The position numbers and the translations under genes are program-made. From contig PMSN01000025.1 in the NCBI GenBank assembly GCA_003167555.1, forward strand, positions 310,001 through 374,000: a stretch of DNA of 64,000 nucleotides. Reading direction: 5' to 3'. The DNA is from Spartobacteria bacterium. GTDB lineage: Bacteria; Verrucomicrobiota; Verrucomicrobiia; Chthoniobacterales; UBA10450. Below, piece by piece: positions 32,713 to 41,329 of this stretch; position 1 is the first letter of the stretch; every line of letters starts with the position of its first letter. Below the pieces are notes generated by a model. It was not told the DNA's origin and did not search any database. It saw only the letters and a program-made list of their open reading frames with translations.

Positions 32713-34050
32713 ATGCGCGCCCGTCATCTCGAAGATTATTATTCCTTCCTGCGGTTCCCGAGTGTTTCCACCGACGAGGCGTATGCCGGAAAAGTGAGGG
32801 AGTGTGCGGAGTGGTTGGTGAAGAAATTGCAGGCCATCGGCCTCGAGACGCAGCTCGTCCCGACCGCGGGTCATCCGGTGGTCTGGGCGAGAAACAAACA
32901 TCAGCCTGGCCGCCGCAGCGTGATGATCTACGGCCACTACGATGTGCAGCCGCCTGATCCGCTCGACCTCTGGGAGTCGCCGCCGTTCGAACCGGTCCTG
33001 AAAAATGGTTATGTTTTTGCGCGCGGCGCGACCGACAACAAAGGCCAGATCCTGTCGCACATCCTCGGTGTGCAGGAAGCGCTCGAGCAGGATGGAGATC
33101 TGCCGGTCAATCTGCATTTCGTCATCGAAGGCGAGGAAGAGATCGGGAGCGGAAATCTCGGCAAGTTTCTTTCGGATAACCGCGAGGCGCTGCAATGCGA
33201 TGTTGCGGTCGTTTCCGATACGGGAATGGTGGCGCGCGGCGTGCCGACGCTGAGTTACGGCCTGCGCGGTGTGACAGCGCTCGAAGTGAAAATCACGGCG
33301 GCGAAAATGGATTTGCACTCCGGCGTTTTCGGCGGCGCGGTTGCGAACCCGGTCACCGCGCTCGCGCGTTTGCTGGCAACATTGCATGACGAAAATGCGC
33401 ACGTCGCCATTGAAGGATTCTACGACACCGTGAAGCCGCTCGAAGATTGGGAGCGCAAAGCGTGGCGCGAATTGCCGATCGATGGAGACAAGGCAATTCT
33501 GGATGAGACCGGCGCTCCGGCGCTTTTCGGCGAGAAGGGTTACAGCACGCTCGAAAGAATCTGGGGACGACCGACGGCGGAGATCAATGGCATTGGCGGC
33601 GGTTACCAGGGCGTGGGAACGAAAACGGTGATCGCGAGTCACGCGATGGCCAAGCTGACCTTCCGGCTCGTGCCGGACCAAGAGGGCGACAACATTCTGG
33701 CTCTGGCGGAGCGGCATCTGAAGCAACATCTGCCGCCTGGCGTTACGATGGAAATCACGCGCGGCCACAGCGGTCCGTGGTATTTGACCGATCCGCATTC
33801 CGCGGTGGGCGAAGCGGCGCTACGGGCGCTGCGGGAAGCGTTTGGGAAGGACCCGGCCGTGATTCGTGAAGGCGGCAGCATTCCGATCGTGTCGCAATTC
33901 CGGAGTATTCTTGGGGTCGAGACGCTCTTGTTAGGCCTGGCCCTGCCGGATTGCCGCGCCCATTCGCCGAATGAAAATTTCCCTCTCGAGAATTTGGAGG
34001 GCGGCATTCGGCTGAACAAAGCGGTCCTGGCCGAGCTGGCGAAAAGCTAA
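32713..34050 (+). CDS. M20 family metallopeptidase / dipeptidase
   Basis: The 445-aa protein is a zinc-dependent cytoplasmic peptidase of the ArgE/DapE/CPG2 type. Metal ligands are seen in IYGHYDVQPPDPLDLW, GATDNKGQILSH, the catalytic EGEEEIGS pair, and SDTGM. The dimerisation domain lies between about residues 185 and 330. It resembles the Xaa-His dipeptidase/CNDP subgroup; the exact substrate is unknown. The next gene is separated by a palindromic repeat. Confidence 0.92.
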   Translation: MRARHLEDYYSFLRFPSVSTDEAYAGKVRECAEWLVKKLQAIGLETQLVPTAGHPVVWARNKHQPGRRSVMIYGHYDVQPPDPLDLWESPPFEPVLKNGYVFARGATDNKGQILSHILGVQEALEQDGDLPVNLHFVIEGEEEIGSGNLGKFLSDNREALQCDVAVVSDTGMVARGVPTLSYGLRGVTALEVKITAAKMDLHSGVFGGAVANPVTALARLLATLHDENAHVAIEGFYDTVKPLEDWERKAWRELPIDGDKAILDETGAPALFGEKGYSTLERIWGRPTAEINGIGGGYQGVGTKTVIASHAMAKLTFRLVPDQEGDNILALAERHLKQHLPPGVTMEITRGHSGPWYLTDPHSAVGEAALRALREAFGKDPAVIREGGSIPIVSQFRSILGVETLLLGLALPDCRAHSPNENFPLENLEGGIRLNKAVLAELAKS

Positions 34051-34081
34051 ACGAACGAACAGGGCCGCGCACCAATTTGCT

Positions 34082-34236
34082 TGTCATCCCGAGCCGCGCA
34101 GACGGCGAGGGACCTCACAAGCGCTCTCCCGCTTCCGCGCGGCGTCGGGCGTGTCCGTCAAATCACGCCTTCTGTTTTGAGATAACGCAAATTGCATGGG
34201 CGAGGTCCCTCGCCGTCTGCGCGGCTCGGCATGACA
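34082..34236. repeat. Long palindromic repeat, GACGGCGAGGG subfamily
   Basis: Outer arms are the same as at 3443-3597, with one change (GGCATGACA instead of GGGATGACA). It lies between the M20 gene and the NlpC/P60 gene. Confidence 0.9.
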
Positions 34237-34287
34237 AGCATCTTAGCTGGTTCTTCATCATCGGGGCCTGTGCTACTTTCCCGCTCC

Positions 34288-35352
34288 ATGCGACAAGCCA
34301 AGAGAATTGCCGGCACTCTTTTTCTGATCGCAATGATGCTGGGCGTCGTCGAGCGAGCGCGGGCCGAAGAGTCATTAGGCAACAAGCTCAAGAAAATCTT
34401 CGCGCCGACGCCGACTCCCACGCCGCGAAAGCATCGCAAGAGTTCAACCGCCAAGAAGGAAAGCGCGGAGAAATCGCCTTCGCCAAAGCCAAGCGCCACA
34501 CCGGAGAAATCGCCGACACCGTCGCCGGCGAGAAAACAAAAAGCGTCGGCGAGCCCCACGCCGTCCGCGAAATCGGAAGCGAGCGCATCCGTTTCGCCGA
34601 AGAAAAAGAGAAAGACTTCTCCGAGTCCCACACCGGAAAGTTCGCCGAGCGCTTCGCCCAGAAAGAAAAAGAAGGCATCGCCATCACCAACGCCGGCAGA
34701 GTCGCCGTCGCCCAGTCCGGCCGCTACGCCTGAAGTACGCGCATCGCCGAGCGCGACACCGTCGCCCCCTCCCGCTGCGAAGAAAAAAGGCGCGCCCGCT
34801 ACCATCTCCGCGAGCAACATCACCGGCTACGACGGTTATCCCGAGAACGTGCGCAAGATCACCGACGCCGCCCTCGAACTGACGACGCGCAACCTCGATT
34901 ACAAATACGGCTCGGCCGATCCGGCCAGCGGGGGGATGGATTGCTCCGGGTTCGTTTACTTCGTCCTCACGCACAGTGGCATTCGCGATGTCCCGCGCGA
35001 TTCGAGTCAGCAATATGTCTGGTTGCGCAAGGCTGGAACTTTCAAGGCGGTCAACAGCCGGCAGGACGACACGTTCGAGATCGATGAGCTGGTGCCGGGC
35101 GATCTTCTTTTCTGGACCGGCACCTACAGCATCGAACGCGATCCGCCCATCACGCATGCGATGATTTATCTCGGTCGCGAGAAGGGGACGAACCAACGGA
35201 TCATGGTGGGTGCGAGCGACGGCCGCACCTACAAGGGCGAATCGCGTTACGGCGTGAGCGTTTTTGATTTCAAAATCTCGCGCGTGGGCAAAACGGACGA
35301 AGGGCGACTCACTCCGATGTTTATCGGCTATGGCCACATCCCCGGTCTGTAG
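34288..35352 (+). CDS. Secreted NlpC/P60 cysteine hydrolase with long Pro/Ser/Lys linker
   Basis: The 354-aa protein has a signal peptide (MRQAKRIAGTLFLIAMMLG). Residues about 40-170 are low-complexity repeats of PSPTP/KKK/SASPSA type, a likely flexible wall-spanning segment. The C-terminal 180 residues are an NlpC/P60 domain with catalytic Cys in MDCSGFVYF and His in THAMIYLG. Such enzymes cut peptidoglycan stem peptides. I chose the ATG at 34288 because it begins the signal peptide. The stop codon TAG is part of the palindrome at 35348-35408. Confidence 0.88.
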   Translation: MRQAKRIAGTLFLIAMMLGVVERARAEESLGNKLKKIFAPTPTPTPRKHRKSSTAKKESAEKSPSPKPSATPEKSPTPSPARKQKASASPTPSAKSEASASVSPKKKRKTSPSPTPESSPSASPRKKKKASPSPTPAESPSPSPAATPEVRASPSATPSPPPAAKKKGAPATISASNITGYDGYPENVRKITDAALELTTRNLDYKYGSADPASGGMDCSGFVYFVLTHSGIRDVPRDSSQQYVWLRKAGTFKAVNSRQDDTFEIDELVPGDLLFWTGTYSIERDPPITHAMIYLGREKGTNQRIMVGASDGRTYKGESRYGVSVFDFKISRVGKTDEGRLTPMFIGYGHIPGL

Positions 35353-35408
35353 CGGCGGTCTCTGACCGCCGTCATCGCCATTCTCGGCGGTCGGAGACCG
35401 CCGCTACA
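35348..35408. repeat. Palindrome with 24-bp arms (TGTAGCGGCGGTCTC)
   Basis: Left arm TGTAGCGGCGGTCTCTGACC at 35348 pairs with the right arm ending CCGCCGCTACA at 35408, with one mismatch. It lies between the convergent ends of the NlpC/P60 gene and the small membrane gene, and likely acts as a terminator. Confidence 0.82.
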
Positions 35409-35409
35409 A

Positions 35410-35592
35410 TTACCGCTCGTTAGGCGAAGTCGAGATAGCTGGCGTGGCGGTTTCCGTGGGACGCGGCGCTGCGCTGAAACTCAAATCGCGACGGTGTTTG
35501 TACCACGCGCCAGCGACGAGCAACACCACGACGAGAATCACGAGGCGCTGTTCGGCGGGCGTGAGAATGAAGATCGCGAAGAGCCGTCTCAT
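35410..35592 (-). CDS. Small single-pass membrane protein, 60 aa
   Basis: After a short start ([15 protein letters not shown]) there is one hydrophobic helix ([15 protein letters not shown]) and a polar Pro/Thr/Ser tail. The TPAEQR(L/)V start is seen in small proteins fused to or beside ComEA-like genes, but no helix-hairpin-helix follows here. The ATG overlaps the TGA of queC in ATGA, which supports translation. Confidence 0.6.
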   Translation of the reverse strand: MRRLFAIFILTPAEQRLVILVVVLLVAGAWYKHRRDLSFSAAPRPTETATPAISTSPNER

Positions 35593-36272
35593 TTCGTGGC
35601 GTAGGAAATTGGATCCTCAAAGCCGGCGGCGCGAAATCCCTCGAGCCGGAGCCGGCACGAATCGCACTCACCGCACGCGAGCCCGTCGCCGACCGGATCG
35701 TAACAACTGCGCGTTAGCGAAAAATCGACGCCGAGTTCAGTTCCCTTCCGGATGATTTGCGATTTCGACATCGAGATAAGGGGAGCGTGGATTTGAAATC
35801 GCGTGCCCTCGACTCCAGCCTTTGTCGCGACATTCGCAAGTTCCTCGAACGCGGCGATGAAAGCCGGCCGGCAATCGGGATAGCCGCTGTAGTCGATTGC
35901 GTTGACGCCGATAAAAATATCCGCGGCGCCCAGGACCTCACACCAGGCCAGCGCGTAGGACAGGAAGATCGTGTTCCGCGCCGGAACGTAAGTGATCGGA
36001 ATGCCGCTCGTTTTTTTTGTATCGCAATTTGTCGGAACGGCGATTTCATCCGTCAGCGCCGAGCCGCCGAAGATGCGCAAATCAATCGCGGCGATTCGAT
36101 GTTCGCTGGCGCCGAGCGATGCAGCCACTCGCTTCGCGGCAGTCACTTCGATGTCGTGGCGCTGGCCGTAATGGAACGAAAGCGCATGCGCATCGAAACC
36201 TTCATGAATGGCAACCGAGAGCGTCGTCGCAGAATCGAGGCCGCCGCTCAGCAGCACCACCGCGCGTCTCAT
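35589..36272 (-). CDS. queC: 7-cyano-7-deazaguanine synthase QueC
   Basis: QueC converts 7-carboxy-7-deazaguanine to preQ0 with ATP and ammonia. The PP-loop [12 protein letters not shown] is at the N-terminus, and the C-terminal zinc site [14 protein letters not shown] is complete. The enzyme is 227 aa, normal for the family. It lies 3 bp downstream of queF on the same strand, and tgt is in the same window. queD and queE are absent here. Confidence 0.96.
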   Translation of the reverse strand: MRRAVVLLSGGLDSATTLSVAIHEGFDAHALSFHYGQRHDIEVTAAKRVAASLGASEHRIAAIDLRIFGGSALTDEIAVPTNCDTKKTSGIPITYVPARNTIFLSYALAWCEVLGAADIFIGVNAIDYSGYPDCRPAFIAAFEELANVATKAGVEGTRFQIHAPLISMSKSQIIRKGTELGVDFSLTRSCYDPVGDGLACGECDSCRLRLEGFRAAGFEDPISYATK

Positions 36273-36275
36273 CGC

Positions 36276-36695
36276 TTACCTATCGGGAAACTCGGCGCGC
36301 ACGGTGAGAGCGATCCCGCCTCGAGCGGAAAACTCCGCGGTGACGCTTGCGTAGCGCGGGTCGCAGGCACGGACGAAATCATCGAGGATGCGATTGGTGA
36401 CAGTCTCGTTAAAGGCCCGCTCATTTCGATAGGAAGCCAGATAGAATTTCAGCGACTTGCTCTCGATGCAGATTTTTGCGGGAACGTATTCGATGGTGAT
36501 CTGCGCGAAATCCACCTGGCCGGTTACGGGACAAAGCGAAGTGAAATCGGCCGTCTCAAATCGGATCCGGTAATTGCGTCGCGCGGGATTTGGAAACGTC
36601 TCGAGGCGCGCCTCCGCGGGTGAGGCAGGGAGACGCGTCTCACTCTTTCCGAGCAAGGTCAGCGCTTGCGGTTTGGTTCGTTTCGCCACGAGCAC
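36276..36695 (-). CDS. queF: NADPH-dependent 7-cyano-7-deazaguanine reductase QueF
   Basis: QueF reduces preQ0 to preQ1. The type I motif is clear: FTSLCPVTGQVDFAQI with the catalytic Cys and Asp, and ESKSLKFYLASYRNE. In the following substrate-binding segment the common FHE is FNE here (RAFNETVTN). At 139 aa it is of the short unimodular type. It is directly followed by queC. Confidence 0.93.
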   Translation of the reverse strand: MLVAKRTKPQALTLLGKSETRLPASPAEARLETFPNPARRNYRIRFETADFTSLCPVTGQVDFAQITIEYVPAKICIESKSLKFYLASYRNERAFNETVTNRILDDFVRACDPRYASVTAEFSARGGIALTVRAEFPDR

Positions 36696-36734
36696 TAATT
36701 ACGGCTCACCGGCCCGGGATTCAATTAGCTTTCA

Positions 36735-36813
36735 ATGTGGGAGCGACCTCAGTGTCGCGACTGGTCGAATGAGTTGCGTGCCGGGAGTCGGGGCACTGAG
36801 GCCCCTCCCACAT
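36735..36813. repeat. Palindrome ATGTGGGAG...CTCCCACAT
   Basis: Outer arms ATGTGGGAG and the complement, then an inner pair CCTCAGTG/CACTGAGG. It sits between queF and the secreted hypothetical gene. Confidence 0.72.
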
Positions 36814-36822
36814 TAGGTTTGC

Positions 36823-37677
36823 TCAGTCCGGCTGGCGCAACATCGGATCGTTGAGCGCGCGCTCGCGGTCGCCGGGCTTGTTGTAGTTCCAGTAATCGAC
36901 TTTCAGGTTGCGCTTCAATTTCAAGTGGCTGCCATCGGCGGCGGTCCATTCGCGGAGCAGATGCGGCCCGTCGCGATCGAGAATGAAATGGTCGATCCCG
37001 GCGGCGTGCTGCACGTCGACGTCGATGAACTTCTCCGTCGAGGTGAACGAAATCTTCGCCGGCTTAAACGCGAACGTGTCCTTCTTCGAATTGATCGTCG
37101 AACCGGCCAACTGCACTTCGAATCCGGTCGCCGGTTTGGAAAAATCGAGGGTGCGCACGAGCCACGGCAGCTCATCGTAGAAGTACCCGTTCGCCGGCAG
37201 CGCGACGTTTTCTTTTCCGTCCGCCATCCCGTCCCAATAGGTGTGATATTCGTAGCTGAATTGATCGGCGCTGCGGCGCGCCTCCTTGAAGGTATTGCCG
37301 CAACTGTCGTTGCTCGTGAGGGAAAACTTCAGAAGCTGCGCGTTGTCGACTCGCCAGAAGTTCGAGTGCATTTGCTGATAAACGTAAAGCCCGGTCGGCA
37401 CGTGCAGAATCTGGTTGAGCTTGAGGACCGCGACCGCTTCGGGCTGCTCCGGATTATCCGGCTTGACCAGTTGCTTCGGATCGAACGGCTCGCGCACCAG
37501 AATGTGGAGGACTTCGCATTGGCGCGGAACGCCGTAGCGGGCGATCTGCCCTTCGTAGATATTGAACTCGGCTTTGCCGTCGCCCCAGTAGCTGTTGTTT
37601 TGCAACAGGGCCGGCGTGAACTGACCGAAGGCGTTCGCGGCCACGAAAAACGCAACCAACTGAAGCGAGCGAAACAT
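36823..37677 (-). CDS. Secreted hypothetical protein, 284 aa
   Basis: A signal peptide follows the ATG at 37677 (MFRSLQLVAFFVAANAFGQF). The mature part is beta-rich with many aromatic residues, e.g. NNSYWGDGKAEFNIYEGQIARYG and the STEKFIDVDVQHAAG region. It appears to be a conserved PVC secreted protein of unknown role. An ATG six codons upstream (MPYFRG) is also possible. Still further upstream the frame is open through a minisatellite and is not likely coding. Confidence 0.75.
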   Translation of the reverse strand: MFRSLQLVAFFVAANAFGQFTPALLQNNSYWGDGKAEFNIYEGQIARYGVPRQCEVLHILVREPFDPKQLVKPDNPEQPEAVAVLKLNQILHVPTGLYVYQQMHSNFWRVDNAQLLKFSLTSNDSCGNTFKEARRSADQFSYEYHTYWDGMADGKENVALPANGYFYDELPWLVRTLDFSKPATGFEVQLAGSTINSKKDTFAFKPAKISFTSTEKFIDVDVQHAAGIDHFILDRDGPHLLREWTAADGSHLKLKRNLKVDYWNYNKPGDRERALNDPMLRQPD

Positions 37678-37724
37678 TCCCCGAAAATATGGCATTCCAG
37701 CAGAGTGTCGAGGTTTCTGCCATT

Positions 37725-37759
37725 GGGCGTTGGACGTTGGGCGTTGGACGTTAGACGTT
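37725..37759. repeat. Minisatellite of GGGCGTTGGACGTT units
   Basis: Two exact 14-bp units (37725-37738, 37739-37752) and a partial AGACGTT fill the divergent gap between the secreted gene and the DUF6572-like gene. Confidence 0.75.
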
Positions 37760-37765
37760 TCTGAA

Positions 37766-38161
37766 ATGAGTTCGAGCGACCCAACGGTGTCTGGCGTGGC
37801 CAATCCAGCCGTGATCGATCTCTTCGCGCACGATCAAAAAACGGATCAGGTTCTTCTCGCGATGAACGAGCCGCGGCCATGGGATAGCTCCGCTGAGCGG
37901 CTGCACGAACTCCAGGAAAAATTCAACGCCTACGTTTCCTTCCTGCTCGACGGCGAGATGGTGGCCGCGCATCCGGAGCTGGCCGGCAAATCGGCGCGCA
38001 TCGAGCTGCGTTGCGATCACATGCCGGACGAGCGCGCGCTTGGTTTGCTCGAGCTGATTCACAATCAACTCGAGCTTCAGGAAATAAAGATGGAGGTCGT
38101 CGTGGCGCAGCAGGGATGTGATGAAGGGTTGCGCGTGCCACCCCGGTTGACGCGAGATTGA
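37766..38161 (+). CDS. DUF6572-like small protein
   Basis: The 131-aa protein from ATG 37766 starts MSSSDPTVSGVANPAVIDLF and continues AHDQKTDQVLLAMNEPRPWD, resembling DUF6572 proteins of unknown role. The middle (ERLHELQEKFNAYVSFLLDG) is helical, and the protein ends with two short strands. It has no signal peptide. It converges on apt across a palindromic repeat. Confidence 0.7.
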   Translation: MSSSDPTVSGVANPAVIDLFAHDQKTDQVLLAMNEPRPWDSSAERLHELQEKFNAYVSFLLDGEMVAAHPELAGKSARIELRCDHMPDERALGLLELIHNQLELQEIKMEVVVAQQGCDEGLRVPPRLTRD

Positions 38162-38317
38162 TGTCATCCCGAGCCGCGCCGACGGCGAGGGATCTCGCAC
38201 CTGCAAATTAGGGCTGGCGCCAAACATCAGGGATCATCTGACGTAAACGTCTGTTGCAGCGCGCAAGCGGTAGACCGCTTGCGAGGTCCCTCGCCGTCTG
38301 CGCGGCTCGGGATGACA
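38162..38317. repeat. Long palindromic repeat, GACGGCGAGGG subfamily
   Basis: Third copy in the window of the arms at 3443-3597; the left arm differs at two positions (GCCGACGG, GGGATCTC). It lies between convergent genes. Confidence 0.9.
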
Positions 38318-38328
38318 ACGCAACGCGC

Positions 38329-38859
38329 TCAGTACTTCAAAAACGAAACCACCGGTGTCGGCGCGAGCTTCTCGCGGCCGTGCAGGAACTCCAATTCGAT
38401 CAGGAACTGCGCTTCGAGGAGAATGCCGCCGACTTTTTTGATCAGCGTCGCAGCAGACGCCGACGTGCCGCCGGTCGCGAGGAGATCGTCGATTAGGACA
38501 ATTTTTTCGCCGGCCTCGATGGCATCGATGTGCAGCTCCATCTCGGCCTCGCCGTATTCGAGAGAATATTTCGCGCTCTCGGTTTTGTACGGCAGCCGGC
38601 CTTTCTTTCGCAACGGGACAAAGCCAATCCCGAGCTCATACGCGACCGCCGAGCCAAAGAGAAATCCGCGCGCATCGATTCCCACGATTTTGTCGATCGC
38701 CTTGCCGCGGCACTGCTCGAGGAACGCATCGATCGATGCGCGGAAAAGCGTGCCATTCGCGAGAATGGGGGTGATGTCCTTGAAGATGATTCCTGTCTTC
38801 GGAAAATCCGGCACATCGCGCACCGCGGCGCGCAGTTTTTGAAGAGAGTCGGGAGCCAT
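38329..38859 (-). CDS. apt: Adenine phosphoribosyltransferase
   Basis: Apt salvages adenine to AMP using PRPP. The 176-aa protein has the N-terminal RDVPDFPKTGIIFKDITPIL signature and the PRPP-binding loop VLIDDLLATGGTSAS. Length and order are normal. Confidence 0.96.
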   Translation of the reverse strand: MAPDSLQKLRAAVRDVPDFPKTGIIFKDITPILANGTLFRASIDAFLEQCRGKAIDKIVGIDARGFLFGSAVAYELGIGFVPLRKKGRLPYKTESAKYSLEYGEAEMELHIDAIEAGEKIVLIDDLLATGGTSASAATLIKKVGGILLEAQFLIELEFLHGREKLAPTPVVSFLKY

Positions 38860-38960
38860 GGCCGGACGCTAGCGGGTCGCTCGGAAACGTCAACGGCAGG
38901 CCGAACTGTTGGATTTATCGGCGCCTGACATTAAGCTGCACGCATCCGTCACCCACTCGC

Positions 38961-39404
38961 ATGAAACCATTCATCTCTGTCTGCGCTGTCGTTTTTGTCC
39001 TGGGATTTTCTTCCGCCACGCGCGCGGCCGAGCCATCGCCGGCAAATCCTTCCGACGCCATTCGCGGCTTCTATCGATGGTATGTGACGGCGGTGATTGC
39101 CAACCGGCAACCGATGGAAAATCGCAAGGAGATGAAGCGCTTCGTGACTGAGCGCCTTCTCAACGAAATCGACAAGATGGTGAAGGGCCCGGATGGACTC
39201 GACGGCGATTATTTTCTCGACGCGCAGGACTTCGATAAGCTTTGGGCGAAAAACATTACCGTCTCGAATCTGAAAGTCAGCGGGAAGAACGCCACGGCCG
39301 AGGTGCTGCTCGCGGGGAAGGGCGAGATGCGTCGCCGGCTCAAGGTCGACCTGGTGAACGACGGCGCGGCTTGGAAGATCGACAAGGTGCAGGGGCGCGA
39401 GTAG
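38961..39404 (+). CDS. Secreted DUF3828-like protein
   Basis: The 147-aa protein has a signal peptide (MKPFISVCAVVFVLGFSSAT). The mature part begins SDAIRGFYRWYVTAVI, typical of DUF3828/NTF2-like periplasmic proteins, and ends with strands LKVDLVNDGAAWKIDKVQG. Role unknown. It is 63 bp upstream of hemX. Confidence 0.72.
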   Translation: MKPFISVCAVVFVLGFSSATRAAEPSPANPSDAIRGFYRWYVTAVIANRQPMENRKEMKRFVTERLLNEIDKMVKGPDGLDGDYFLDAQDFDKLWAKNITVSNLKVSGKNATAEVLLAGKGEMRRRLKVDLVNDGAAWKIDKVQGRE

Positions 39405-39467
39405 CGGTCGAGGCGCAAGGGGCAGGATTGCCAAGGAGAGTGGCCCCTTCTAAAATAGCTGCTCCCA

Positions 39468-40259
39468 ATGGACCGCCAGCTCTTGATCGCTTCGACGCTT
39501 TGTTTTTTCACGGCGCTCGTGCGCACCCTCCTCGCGGCGCGCGACGGAATCTCGCTCCACGGCCGCTTTAATTTTTTCGCGATCGGGCTCGGCTTTCTTT
39601 TTCAATCGGCGTTCCTTTCCATCCGCGGACATGCGCTCGGCCGCTGTCCGCTCACAAATCTCTTCGAGGTTTTCGTCTTTCTCGCCTGGTCGGTCGCGTT
39701 GATTTATCTGCTGATCGGTCCAGCGTATCGCCTTTCGCTCATGGGAGCGTTCACGGCGCCGCTCGTTTTCGCGCTGCAAACGTTTGCCCTGGCCGCGCCC
39801 ATCGATGTGCCGCATCGCTCGCATTTGTCGGCGAATCCGTGGCTGGAATTTCACGCCTCGATCTCGATGATCGCCTACGGCGCTTTCGCGCTCGCGTGTG
39901 TGGCAGGCGTGATGTACCTCGTGCAGGAGCGGCAACTCAAGACGCATCAAATTCATTCGATCTTTTATCGTCTGCCGCCGCTCACGAATCTTTTTGCCGC
40001 GATCACGCGTCTGCTCTGGCTCGGCTTCGCGCTTTATAGCGCCGGCCTTGTCAGCGGATTTTTTACCGGTGGGCCGCTGCCAAGGCTGAAAATGGTGGCC
40101 GCGTTCGCCGTCTGGCTTTTTTACGGCGCGATTTTGCAAGGCCGGCATCTCCACTGGTTCGCGCCGAAACGCGTGGCGGCGCTTTGCATCCTCGCCTTCA
40201 GCGCGGCGGTCTCGGTTTTGTGGGCCATCAACTTCGTGTCGCAAACCCGTCCGGTATGA
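39468..40259 (+). CDS. hemX: HemX/CcsA-like cytochrome c assembly membrane protein
   Basis: The 263-aa protein has eight predicted membrane helices, with helix pairs LIYLLIGPAYRLSLMGAFTA and MIAYGAFALACVAGVMYLV characteristic of the HemX/CcsA family. HemX proteins are encoded next to hemA in many bacteria and tune glutamyl-tRNA reductase levels or c-type heme handling. The TGA overlaps the hemA ATG (ATGA), supporting that pairing. The WWD heme-handling motif of true CcsA is not obvious. Confidence 0.8.
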   Translation: MDRQLLIASTLCFFTALVRTLLAARDGISLHGRFNFFAIGLGFLFQSAFLSIRGHALGRCPLTNLFEVFVFLAWSVALIYLLIGPAYRLSLMGAFTAPLVFALQTFALAAPIDVPHRSHLSANPWLEFHASISMIAYGAFALACVAGVMYLVQERQLKTHQIHSIFYRLPPLTNLFAAITRLLWLGFALYSAGLVSGFFTGGPLPRLKMVAAFAVWLFYGAILQGRHLHWFAPKRVAALCILAFSAAVSVLWAINFVSQTRPV

Positions 40260-41320
40260 CGAACCTGTTTTGCATCGGCATCAGCCATCACACCGCGAAA
40301 GTGGAGACGCGCGAACGTTACGCGCTCCGGCGTTCGGAAGAAGCGGTGCGAGCGGGAAGCGGATGTGCGGAAGCGCTCATCCTGCCTACGTGCAATCGCG
40401 TGGAAGTTTACGGCGCGGCGGATTCGTCCATCGGCACGGAGCAGATCGTGCGCTGTTTGGCGGAATCGGAAACAATGGAAGACGCCAGCGCATTTTATCG
40501 CTACGAAGGGGAAGATTGTGTGCGCCATCTGTTTCGGGTTGTGTCCGGCCTCGATTCAATGGTGATCGGCGAAACCGAAATCCTGGGGCAAGCCAAGAAA
40601 GCTTATGAGAACGCGCGCGCCTCGGGAAATGCCGGCCCGTTGTTGCATCGCCTTTTCCAACGCGCGTTTCGCGCCGCGAAACAAGTGCGCAGCCGCACCG
40701 AGATTACGCGCGGCGCGGTTTCGGTTGGATCGGTGGCAGTGGAACTGGCGGTTAAAATTTTCGGCGATCTCCGCGAGCGCAAAGTGTTGCTGCTCGGCGC
40801 GGGGGAGACGAGCGAGCGGACCGCGCGAGCTTTGAGTTCGCGCGGCGTGACCGACATTCGCGTGAGCAACCGCTCGATCGAGCGTGCGGAAACGTTGGCT
40901 GCCGTGGTGCGTGGACGCGCTGTGCCCTTCTCCGCGTGGGCCGATCAATGCGCGGAGATCGACATCCTGATTTCTTCCACGTCCGCCGAAGAGCCACTCT
41001 TAACGCCCCTCATCTTGTCGCCGTTGATCCGGGAGCGATTGGATCGCCCGCTTTTCATTATCGATATCGCCGTGCCGCGCGATGTGGCGCCGGAGGTGAA
41101 TGAAATGGACGGCGTATATCTTTACGACATCGATTCGCTTCAATCGATCGCAGCCCAATCGCTCGCGCTCCGCCGGCAGCAGATCGCGGCCGGTGAGGAG
41201 ATCATCGCGGAACACGTCGCCGATTTCCGCGCGCGTTACGGACAGTTCGGCGAAGCGGCGAAACGTCCGCCGGTGTCCGGCGGATTGGATGAGGCGACGC
41301 TGCGCGCTTCGGAACTGTAA
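40256..41320 (+). CDS. hemA: Glutamyl-tRNA reductase, short form
   Basis: HemA makes glutamate-1-semialdehyde, the first step of C5 heme synthesis. It has the start FCIGISHHTAKVETRER, the catalytic Cys in LPTCNRVEVYG, the SGLDSMVIGETEILGQ segment and an NADPH-binding domain (LLLGAGETSERTA). At 354 aa it ends soon after the spinal helix (AEHVADFRARYGQFG), so most of the usual C-terminal dimerisation domain is missing; the family norm is 410-450 aa. The frame ends at a clear TAA just before hemC. Its start overlaps the hemX stop. Confidence 0.93.
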   Translation: MTNLFCIGISHHTAKVETRERYALRRSEEAVRAGSGCAEALILPTCNRVEVYGAADSSIGTEQIVRCLAESETMEDASAFYRYEGEDCVRHLFRVVSGLDSMVIGETEILGQAKKAYENARASGNAGPLLHRLFQRAFRAAKQVRSRTEITRGAVSVGSVAVELAVKIFGDLRERKVLLLGAGETSERTARALSSRGVTDIRVSNRSIERAETLAAVVRGRAVPFSAWADQCAEIDILISSTSAEEPLLTPLILSPLIRERLDRPLFIIDIAVPRDVAPEVNEMDGVYLYDIDSLQSIAAQSLALRRQQIAAGEEIIAEHVADFRARYGQFGEAAKRPPVSGGLDEATLRASEL

Positions 41321-41329
41321 CAGCGCTCC

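Noticed and set aside
34192-34287. Longer start of the NlpC/P60 gene
   Set aside because: The extra 32 residues are read from a palindromic repeat; the signal peptide starts at 34288.
37696-37803. Longer N-terminus of the secreted hypothetical gene (MATPDTVGSLE...)
   Set aside because: It runs through a minisatellite and overlaps the divergent gene start; the signal peptide begins at 37677.
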